This document shows, piece after piece, positions 21,791-29,023 of a DNA stretch of 29,023 bases. How positions within the stretch are numbered: the first letter of the stretch is position 1; the number at the start of each line of letters is the position of its first letter. Origin of the DNA: DATMXT01 sp035560415. GTDB lineage: Bacteria; Bacillota; Clostridia; Oscillospirales; Feifaniaceae. The notes under the pieces were generated by a model, which ran no database searches, was not told the DNA's origin, and saw only the letters and a list, made by a program, of their open reading frames with translations. Made by a program: the position numbers and the translations under genes. The stretch is from assembly GCA_035560415.1 (NCBI GenBank), contig DATMZG010000040.1, positions 1-29,023 on the forward strand. Direction: 5' to 3'.

Positions 21791-22483
21791 GTGCTGTTTA
21801 CGATTGCCGACGTGCATCTGTCGGGCCTGGTGGATAAACCGATGAACGCCTTTGGCGAAAAATGGAGCGGCTACGAGGCGCGGCTTGTTGAAAACTGGAA
21901 AGCCGCCGTCGGCCACTCCGACACCGTTGTCATGCCGGGCGACATCAGCTGGGGCATGACGATGGAAGAGGCCATGGCGGATTTTTCCTTTCTCGATGCG
22001 CTGCCGGGGCACAAGCTCATCGGCAAGGGCAATCACGACTACTGGTGGACCTCGGTATCCAAAATGAAGAAGGCGCTCGACGGCGCCGGTATACGCTCGA
22101 TTGATTTTTTATACAACTGTGCCTACCGCGTGGAGAACTTCGCCGTCTGCGGAACCAAGGGGCACCTCTGGGACTCGGATGAGAGCGAAACACAAAACGC
22201 CAAGCTCATGAACCGGGAACTGGCGCGGCTCGAGCTGTCGCTTTGCGCCGGGAAAAAACTGGGCGGCGAGCCGGTCGTATTCCTGCATTACCCGCCGGTC
22301 ACAGCGGTCTTCAAAAACGATGCATATATTGACCTCATGCTTTCGCACGGCGTCAGGCGGTGTTATTACGGCCACATTCACGGGGCCGGACACCGCGCCG
22401 CTTTCACCGGAAAATACCGGGGAATCGAGTTTTCTCTCATCTCGGCGGACTATATAGAATTTTACCCTGTGTTCATAAAATAA
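21791..22483 (+). CDS. Metallophosphoesterase (calcineurin-like)
   Basis: A 230-aa phosphoesterase with the complete two-metal motif set: DxH (D7, H9 in IADVHLS), GD (50-51, PGDISWG), GNHD (80-83, GNHDYWW), a lone HYPP histidine and GHIHG (about 194-198). It belongs to the small stand-alone phosphohydrolase group (COG1768 type); the substrate is unknown. GTG 21791 is the start, after a GGGGGAC stretch. It precedes tig by about 85 bases but tig has its own promoter. Confidence 0.88.
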   Translation: MLFTIADVHLSGLVDKPMNAFGEKWSGYEARLVENWKAAVGHSDTVVMPGDISWGMTMEEAMADFSFLDALPGHKLIGKGNHDYWWTSVSKMKKALDGAGIRSIDFLYNCAYRVENFAVCGTKGHLWDSDESETQNAKLMNRELARLELSLCAGKKLGGEPVVFLHYPPVTAVFKNDAYIDLMLSHGVRRCYYGHIHGAGHRAAFTGKYRGIEFSLISADYIEFYPVFIK

Positions 22484-22486
22484 CCT

Positions 22487-22515
22487 TTTACAAAAGTCTA
22501 TCAGCATGGTATAAT
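22487..22515 (+). promoter_or_regulatory. Promoter of tig
   Basis: TTTACA (22487-22492) and TATAAT (22510-22515) with a 17-base spacer and an extended -10 TGG just before TATAAT. The leader runs about 47 bases to the start codon. Confidence 0.88.
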
Positions 22516-22567
22516 ACAACACGCTGCATATTCAAATTTCGTTATACATATCATCAGGAGGTCCGAA

Positions 22568-23986
22568 ATGAGCTTAGTAGAAAAAAAGCAGCTCGAAGGC
22601 TGCCGTATGGAATTCAAAATCAAGGTTGACGGCGAGGAGTTTGCCAAGGGGCTCGACAAGTCTTATCAGGTCAACGCGCCGAGGCTCAACGTCCCGGGTT
22701 TCCGCAAGGGCAAGGCTCCGAAGAACCTTGTAATTAAGACATACGGCGTCGGCGTGCTGTTCGACGAGGCCATTAAAGAGACCTATCCGGCCGCATATGA
22801 GGAAGTCATTTCGGCTGAGGGCTTTGAGCCCGTCGAGTATCCCGATATCGAAATTGACGACATTGACGAGACGGGATATACATTCAAGGCCACTGTCACC
22901 GGCAAACCCCCCGTGAAGCTCGGCAAGTACAAGGGGCTGACGGCTGTCAAGGAGAGTCCCGCCGTCGAGGAGTCGGAGATTGATAACGAAATAGAGAATT
23001 TGCGCGAGCGCAATTCCCGCATGGTCGACGTGGCCCCCCGCCCCGTGGAGGATGGGGACATCGCCATCATCGATTACTGCGGCAAGGTCGGCGGGGAGGC
23101 CTTCCAGGGCGGAACCGCCGAAAAGCAGCAGCTCGAAATCGGCTCCGGGCAGTTCATTCCGGGCTTCGAGGAGCAGGTCAAGGGACACACCCCGAACCCC
23201 GAAGAGCCTTTTGACATCACCGTCACCTTCCCCGAGGGGTATCCGGCTGAGGAGCTCTCGGGCAAAGAGGCGGTATTCACCATCACGCTGCACGCCATTA
23301 AGAAAAACGAAAAGCCCCTTGTGGACGATGAGTTCATCAAGGACATTTCGGACGAATTTGAGACGGTTGAGGCTTTCCGCGCCGAGGTCCGCCGCGGCCT
23401 TGAGCAGCAGAAGAACGCGGCCGCGACCCGCTCCTATGAAGACGCCCTCATGAGTCAGATCGTCGAGACCATGGAAGTCGAGGTCCCGGACGTCATGATA
23501 GAGCGCCAGATTGACAACCAGGTCGAGAACTTCAAAAGCCAGCTCTCGAAAAACGGCCTGACCCTTGAGATGTACCTCCAGCTCGCCCAGATGAAGATGG
23601 AGGACTTCCGAAAGAACTTTGCCGCCTCGGCCGAGAAGAACGTCAAGATGACGCTGGCGCTCGAGGAGATTGTCAAGCTCGAGAACATCTCGATTTCCGA
23701 CGAGGAATTTGAGGCCGAGCTCGACAAGCTCGCCGCGCAGTACGGCATGGAGAAAGATAAAATCCGCGAGATGGTCGACAAGGCAGCACTGTGTGCCGAC
23801 ATCGCCATAAACAAGGCGGTCGACCTCATCACGAGTTCCGCGAAAGAGAAAAAGCCTGCCGCAAAGCGCGCAAAGAGCAAGGCCGCGGACGACGAGGCCG
23901 CCCCCGCCGAGGAGGCGCCGGCCCCGGAGAGCGAAAAACCCGAAAAACCAAAAAAGGCCAAGAAGGCCGCAACTAAGACCGAATAA
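22568..23986 (+). CDS. tig: Trigger factor with Lys/Ala/Glu-rich tail
   Basis: A 472-aa ribosome-associated chaperone and prolyl isomerase that meets nascent chains at the exit tunnel. The ribosome-docking GFRKGKAP (about 45-52) is intact, followed by the FKBP-type domain (from DGDIAIIDYCG) and the helical chaperone arms. Residues after about 423 (SSAKEKKPAAKRAKSK ...) form a 50-residue tail rich in Lys, Ala, Glu and Pro with no folded domain. AGGAGGT five bases before the ATG fixes the start. It heads the tig-clpP-clpX-lon set, the usual Firmicutes order. Confidence 0.97.
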   Translation: MSLVEKKQLEGCRMEFKIKVDGEEFAKGLDKSYQVNAPRLNVPGFRKGKAPKNLVIKTYGVGVLFDEAIKETYPAAYEEVISAEGFEPVEYPDIEIDDIDETGYTFKATVTGKPPVKLGKYKGLTAVKESPAVEESEIDNEIENLRERNSRMVDVAPRPVEDGDIAIIDYCGKVGGEAFQGGTAEKQQLEIGSGQFIPGFEEQVKGHTPNPEEPFDITVTFPEGYPAEELSGKEAVFTITLHAIKKNEKPLVDDEFIKDISDEFETVEAFRAEVRRGLEQQKNAAATRSYEDALMSQIVETMEVEVPDVMIERQIDNQVENFKSQLSKNGLTLEMYLQLAQMKMEDFRKNFAASAEKNVKMTLALEEIVKLENISISDEEFEAELDKLAAQYGMEKDKIREMVDKAALCADIAINKAVDLITSSAKEKKPAAKRAKSKAADDEAAPAEEAPAPESEKPEKPKKAKKAATKTE

Positions 23987-23999
23987 GGTGTTGGTCTCA

Positions 24000-24059
24000 G
24001 GACTAATTCAGGCGCATCCCGTCAATAATTAGTCCGGCCTGGCTTTAGCCTGGCCGGAC
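24000..24059 (+). promoter_or_regulatory. Overlapping hairpin pair upstream of clpP
   Basis: Hairpin A has a perfect 9-bp stem (24000-24008 with 24027-24035) and an 18-base loop. Hairpin B has a 12-bp stem with one T-T mismatch (24032-24043 with 24048-24059) and a TTTA loop. They share bases 24032-24035, so both cannot be fully formed. No T-run follows, so this is not a standard terminator. No CtsR or CIRCE site was found. The clpP ribosome site AGGAGGT is at 24074-24080. Confidence 0.5.
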
Positions 24060-24086
24060 ATTGACGTAAGTTAAGGAGGTATTACT

Positions 24087-24671
24087 ATGAGTCTTGTTCC
24101 GATGGTCATTGAACAGACTTCGCGGGGCGAGCGGTCGTACGACATATTCTCGCGGCTCTTAAATGACCGAATTGTCTTCCTCGGGGAGGAGATCAACGAC
24201 ACCTCGGCCGGCCTCGTCATCGCACAGCTCCTGTTTTTGGAGGCTCAGGACCCCGATAAAGACATTTCCCTTTACATCAACAGCCCGGGTGGCGCCGTCA
24301 CCTCCGGACTTGCGATATACGACACGATGAACTACATCAAGTGCGACGTTTCGACGATTTGCGTGGGACTTGCCGCCAGCATGGGCGCGTTCCTGCTCGC
24401 ATCGGGCGCCAAGGGCAAGCGGTACGCGCTGCCCAACAGTGAAATCTTAATTCATCAGCCCATGGGCGGGGCCCGCGGGCAGGCCAGCGACATCAAAATC
24501 CACGCCGAGCAGATTTTGAAAATTCGCAGCAAACTGAACCAAATTTTGTCCGACATCACCGGCAAACCGGTGTCCGCCATTGAGGCCGACACCGAACGGG
24601 ACAATTTTCTGACCGCTGAGGAAGCCAAGGCCTACGGGCTCATCGACAAGGTCTACGCCAAGCGGGAATAG
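24087..24671 (+). CDS. clpP: ATP-dependent Clp protease proteolytic subunit
   Basis: A 194-aa serine peptidase subunit that forms the double heptamer barrel. The catalytic triad is S98 (LAASMGAFL), H123 (LIHQPMGG) and D172. The N-terminal VPMVIEQTSRGERSYDI is characteristic. AGGAGGT six bases before ATG supports the start. It is followed 17 bases later by clpX, its ATPase partner. Confidence 0.98.
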   Translation: MSLVPMVIEQTSRGERSYDIFSRLLNDRIVFLGEEINDTSAGLVIAQLLFLEAQDPDKDISLYINSPGGAVTSGLAIYDTMNYIKCDVSTICVGLAASMGAFLLASGAKGKRYALPNSEILIHQPMGGARGQASDIKIHAEQILKIRSKLNQILSDITGKPVSAIEADTERDNFLTAEEAKAYGLIDKVYAKRE

Positions 24672-24688
24672 GGATAAGAGGTAGTGTA

Positions 24689-26011
<1,323 letters not shown>

Positions 26012-26059
26012 CTTTCCCGTGCCCACGGTTTCCCCTTTGCAGCCAACGAGGAAAAACCT

Positions 26060-28456
26060 ATGACTGAATTTAACGACACCCAGCTTCGGGTACCCATGAT
26101 CGCGCTGCGGGGCCTTGTCATTGTCCCGCGCATGATCGTCCACTTTGACGTGGGCAGAAAACGTTCTGTTGCGGCTTTAAACGCCGCCGTAAAAAACAAC
26201 ACGCCGGTCTTTCTCGTCTCCCAGAAGGATATGATGGTGGACGACCCCGGCATCGACGATATCTACCGCTACGGCACCCTCTCGACCGTCAAACAGGTGC
26301 TCAAGCTCTCGGGCGACAACATCCGGGTCATGGTGGAGGGCGAGGCCAGGGCCAGAGTCGTGGAGATTCTGCCCGGCCGGCACTTCAACCAGGCGGTCAT
26401 TGAACAGCTGCCGGAGATCCAGAGCGCAGACCAGACGGCGGCGCAGGCGGCGGTCCGCGAGATCAGGGCGGCTTTTGAAGAGTACATAAGCTATGCCCCG
26501 AAAGTCTCCCCCGACACCATGATGGCCGTCATCACGGCCGAGGAGCCGGGCGAGCTCGCCGACTTCATCATCGCCAACCTCAATTTGAACCACGAGCTCA
26601 AGCAGCGGGTGCTCGAGGCCCACGACCCCATCGACCGAGCCAAGACGCTGGTCGCGGTGCTCTACAATGAGGTTGAAATTCTCAAAATCGAAAACAGCAT
26701 TCACGAGCAGGTCAAAGGCCAACTCGACCAAAATCAGCGGGAGTACTATCTGCGCGAGCAGATGAAGGTCATCCAGGAGGAACTGGGGGAGGGCGACAGC
26801 CTCACTGACGAGGTGCAGGTCTACCGCACGAAAATTGCCGGCCTCGCGCTGCCCAAAGAGGTCGAAGAGCCCCTTTTGAAGGAGGCTGCGAAGCTCGCCA
26901 AAATGGGCGGCTCGGCGACAGAGGCCACGGTCATCCGCAGCTATCTCGACGCCTGCCTTGACCTGCCCTGGAACATCAAGACCAAGGACAAGCTCGACAT
27001 CGCCCGCGTGAGAGCCCGGCTTGACAAGGACCACTACGGACTTGTGAAGGTCAAGGAGCGCATTTTGGAGTACATTGCGGTGCGCAAGCTGACCGACGGC
27101 AAAAACAGCCAGGTGCTGTGCCTTGTCGGCCCTCCCGGCGTCGGCAAGACCTCCATCGCCACCTCCATCGCGGGGGCCATGGGCCGAAAATTCGCCCGCA
27201 TCTCACTTGGCGGCATTCGCGACGAGGCTGAAATCCGCGGCCACAGAAAGACCTACATCGGCGCCATGCCGGGGCGCATCATCGCGGCCATCCGGCAGGC
27301 CGGCAGCTCAAACCCCCTCATTTTGCTCGACGAGATCGACAAGCTGACCTCCGACATGCGGGGGGACCCGGCGGCAGCCCTCCTCGAAGTGCTGGACACT
27401 GAGCAAAACAAGACTTTTCGGGACCACTACATTGAGCTCCCGTTTGACCTGCGCGACGTCATGTTCATCACGACGGCCAACAACATGGACACCATTCCCT
27501 TGCCGCTGCGCGACCGGATGGAGATCATTGAGCTGACAAGCTACACCAACAGCGAGAAGCTGCACATTGCGCAGGACTTCCTTGTGCCGCGCCAAATTAA
27601 GAAAAACGGCCTGACAAAGCGGGATATCCGGTTTACGCCCGAGGGACTTGCCGCCATCATCGACTGCTACACGAGGGAGTCGGGCGTGCGCACGCTGGAG
27701 CGAGAAATCGCCGCCTGCTGCCGCAAAGCCGCCACCGCCAAGGTCTCCGGAGGTGGAAAGGTATTCACCATTACACCTGAAAACCTCGACGCTCTTCTGG
27801 GGCCGCCGCGGTTTAAGCGGGAGGACGTCGCCCACACCGACGAGGTGGGACTCTGCAACGGCCTCGCCTGGACTTCAGTGGGCGGGGAGATTCTCCAAAT
27901 TGAGGTCTCGGTCGTCGAAGGCACCGGAAAAGTGCAGCTGACAGGCTCCTTGGGCGACATCATGAAGGAGTCCTGCAACGCCGCCATCACCTATGTGCGC
28001 AGCCGCGCCGCGGAGCTTGGCGTCGACGGGGATTTCCACAAAAACTGTGACATTCACATCCACTTCCCGGAGGGGGCCGTGCCAAAGGACGGGCCCTCGG
28101 CCGGCATTGCCATCACGACGGCCTTGGTCTCGGCGCTGACCGGAAGCCCCGTGCGGGGCGACATCGCCATGACCGGCGAAGTCACGCTGCGCGGCCGGGT
28201 GCTGCCGATTGGCGGCCTCAAGGAGAAGACCATGGCCGCCTACCGCGAGGGGCTGACAACCGTCATCCTGCCGGCTGAAAATAAGCCGGACATTGAGGAG
28301 ATCGACGCCGAGGTGGCAAAGGCCCTGAACTTCATCTATGTAAAAAACGCCGATGAGGTCATTGAGATTGCGCTGCGCGCCAAAGTTCTGAAAACCCACG
28401 CGGAGCCCTATATCGCGGCGGCAGTCGTACCGCCCGCCATTCGAATCAGCCAGTAA
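26060..28456 (+). CDS. lon: ATP-dependent Lon protease (LonA)
   Basis: A 798-aa soluble LonA: N-terminal substrate domain (LRVPMIALRGLVIVPRMI), a coiled-coil-like linker, AAA+ Walker A GPPGVGKT (357-364), Walker B ILLDEIDKL, and the peptidase domain with the Ser-Lys dyad S680 (DGPSAG) and K723 (GGLKEK). It has no membrane segment, so it is not the LonB type. A GAGGAAAA site precedes the ATG, 48 bases after the clpX stop. It closes the protein-quality-control set; a strong terminator follows. Confidence 0.98.
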   Translation: MTEFNDTQLRVPMIALRGLVIVPRMIVHFDVGRKRSVAALNAAVKNNTPVFLVSQKDMMVDDPGIDDIYRYGTLSTVKQVLKLSGDNIRVMVEGEARARVVEILPGRHFNQAVIEQLPEIQSADQTAAQAAVREIRAAFEEYISYAPKVSPDTMMAVITAEEPGELADFIIANLNLNHELKQRVLEAHDPIDRAKTLVAVLYNEVEILKIENSIHEQVKGQLDQNQREYYLREQMKVIQEELGEGDSLTDEVQVYRTKIAGLALPKEVEEPLLKEAAKLAKMGGSATEATVIRSYLDACLDLPWNIKTKDKLDIARVRARLDKDHYGLVKVKERILEYIAVRKLTDGKNSQVLCLVGPPGVGKTSIATSIAGAMGRKFARISLGGIRDEAEIRGHRKTYIGAMPGRIIAAIRQAGSSNPLILLDEIDKLTSDMRGDPAAALLEVLDTEQNKTFRDHYIELPFDLRDVMFITTANNMDTIPLPLRDRMEIIELTSYTNSEKLHIAQDFLVPRQIKKNGLTKRDIRFTPEGLAAIIDCYTRESGVRTLEREIAACCRKAATAKVSGGGKVFTITPENLDALLGPPRFKREDVAHTDEVGLCNGLAWTSVGGEILQIEVSVVEGTGKVQLTGSLGDIMKESCNAAITYVRSRAAELGVDGDFHKNCDIHIHFPEGAVPKDGPSAGIAITTALVSALTGSPVRGDIAMTGEVTLRGRVLPIGGLKEKTMAAYREGLTTVILPAENKPDIEEIDAEVAKALNFIYVKNADEVIEIALRAKVLKTHAEPYIAAAVVPPAIRISQ

Positions 28457-28473
28457 AACACCGATAAAACGCA

Positions 28474-28501
28474 AAAGGCCGCCTGTTTTCAGGCGGCCTT
28501 T
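28474..28501 (+). terminator. Intrinsic terminator after lon
   Basis: Perfect 12-bp stem (28474-28485 with 28490-28501) around a TTTT loop, with T's at the 3' end. The stem sequence GGCCGCCTG is shared with the second hairpin of the motifs at 54-85 and 28979-29003. Confidence 0.92.
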
Positions 28502-28505
28502 AAAT

Positions 28506-28531
28506 GGCGAAAAACCTGCGGGTTTTCCGCC
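28506..28531. other. Hairpin in gene-free region
   Basis: GGCGAAAAACC (28506-28516) pairs with GGGTTTTCCGCC (28520-28531), one mismatch. It lies between the lon terminator and the left end of the MITE-like element. Confidence 0.45.
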
Positions 28532-28545
28532 AAGTGAGCGGTGCC

Positions 28546-28827
28546 TTAAGGCGGCGGTAGCCCTCCCTGCACCGGTTTTAGCGGGCGTATTTCCGCCCAG
28601 CCTTCGGCAAACCGCTTACGAATACAGCAAGTATTCGCTGTACCGTTATACTCGCCTGAACGAAAATCCGCTCCGCCAAAACTGCCTCGCACCTTTCGGC
28701 GAGCAATATTCGGGAGATTTTCGTCACGGCGGACGCAGCTTTGCTGACGCAAAGCAAGGACAACAAGGCGAAAAGCACCGAATAGCGCCGCCGAAAGGCG
28801 GTGTGTGGAGGGCTACCGCCACCTTAA
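28546..28827. mobile_element. MITE-like foldback element
   Basis: A 282-bp block is bounded by 21-bp terminal inverted repeats (28546-28566 and 28807-28827) that match at 20 of 21 positions and begin TTAAGG. Inside are several nested foldbacks: GGGCG/CGCCC near 28588, GAATAC/GTATTC near 28619, ACGAAAATC pairing with GATTTTCGT across about 50 bases, CTCGC/GCGAG, CTTTGC/GCAAAG and CCGCC-GAAA-GGCGG. No transposase is encoded; short frames read through it on the minus strand but have no ribosome site or family. AAGTGA occurs just outside both ends (28532-28537 and 28835-28840) and may be a target duplication. It is either a non-autonomous mobile element or a repeated structured RNA/DNA unit. Confidence 0.65.
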
Positions 28828-28829
28828 CC

Positions 28830-28848
28830 GCGCGAAGTGAATTCGCGC
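28830..28848. other. Small hairpin right of the MITE-like element
   Basis: GCGCGAA (28830-28836) pairs with TTCGCGC (28842-28848), loop GTGAA. It contains the right-hand AAGTGA copy. Confidence 0.4.
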
Positions 28849-28869
28849 TTGCGGGCGGCATTTGAATGG

Positions 28870-28900
28870 CCTTATTTTTTAACAATGTTACAAAATAAGG
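28870..28900. other. Long AT-rich hairpin
   Basis: CCTTATTTT (28870-28878) pairs perfectly with AAAATAAGG (28892-28900). After one T-C mismatch the stem continues TAAC/GTTA around an AAT loop. It might end transcripts in either direction; neither side has a clear gene to serve. The stretch 28861-28945 holds no other feature that I can see. Confidence 0.5.
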
Positions 28901-28945
28901 ATTTTAAGCGCATTTTCTCGGGCCAATCGGAAGGTCGGGAAAATC

Positions 28946-29003
28946 AAGCTGTCGAAAAAAATTCTTTCGACAGCTTGGGCCGCCTGTTTTCAAGCGGCTT
29001 TTT
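28946..29003 (+). terminator. Second copy of the two-hairpin motif
   Basis: Hairpin 1 has a perfect 12-bp stem (28946-28957 with 28965-28976) and a 7-nt loop. Hairpin 2 (28979-28986 with 28991-28998, one mismatch, loop TTTT) is followed by TTTTT at 28999-29003. Both copies are preceded by GAAAATC. Stem and loop lengths equal those at 22-85, and two stem positions differ in a compensatory way. Confidence 0.75.
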
Positions 29004-29023
29004 CCACCAAATAGCAATAAAAA

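Noticed and set aside
24000..24086. CtsR or CIRCE stress operator before clpP
   Set aside because: Neither the CtsR heptad repeat nor the CIRCE inverted repeat is present; the palindromic bases belong to two different hairpins.
28546..28778. Minus-strand frames of 66-68 aa in the gene-free end region
   Set aside because: They run through the foldback element, have no clear ribosome site and reflect its repeat sequence; I do not call them genes.

Overview
The window looks like a core-genome stretch of a GC-rich, low-motility-information Firmicute, most likely a gut-type Clostridia (Oscillospirales-like) bacterium. The support is the gene content and order: rplS-lepB-rbgA-rnhB-yraN and tig-clpP-clpX-lon are classic Firmicutes neighbourhoods, and a class II (B12-dependent) ribonucleotide reductase, QueH, DUF1540, DUF421/DUF4363 and CsoR with strong AGGAGG ribosome sites and frequent TTG/GTG starts fit anaerobic Clostridia. 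The genus cannot be read from the sequence.

Layout. 1-1564 (minus strand): a tRNA-Gly(GCC) with a consensus promoter, then queH and a pyridoxamine kinase in an ATGA-overlapping pair. 1618-5119 (plus): a free-standing TSCPD protein with its own promoter and terminator, a class II ribonucleotide reductase (nrdJ) that begins at a TTG much later than its longest ORF, and a GNAT acetyltransferase ending in a strong terminator. 5124-10480: a metal-homeostasis block with csoR-copA under a promoter that carries a CsoR operator, a short convergent rhodanese, and a Zn/Cd-type P1B ATPase with an unusual Cys/His/Asp-rich N-terminus. 10603-14970: a probable envelope-lipid operon of an MGDG/UgtP-type glycosyltransferase, a YbhN/MprF-type membrane protein, and an OmpR-type two-component system. 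15078-16132 (minus): DUF421-DUF4363. 16183-21487 (plus): rplS, lepB, rbgA, rnhB, yraN, an M19 dipeptidase and thrC, tightly packed and partly overlapping. 21525-21695 (minus): DUF1540, possibly under a forespore-type promoter. 21791-28501: a metallophosphoesterase, then the protein-quality-control cluster tig, clpP, clpX, lon. 28502-29023 has no convincing gene but contains a 282-bp MITE-like element with 21-bp terminal inverted repeats and dense internal foldback structure, followed by further hairpins.

The most interesting non-coding signals are (i) a two-hairpin motif that occurs at both ends of the window with compensatory base changes in the stem, (ii) the MITE-like element, and (iii) overlapping hairpins in the tig-clpP gap. 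Among proteins, the Cys/His/Asp tail of the Zn/Cd ATPase (with a 24-bp tandem duplication in the DNA) and the stand-alone copy of the NrdJ TSCPD domain next to nrdJ stand out. I did not find a clearly new multi-gene defence or biosynthetic system; most of the window is ordinary core genome.
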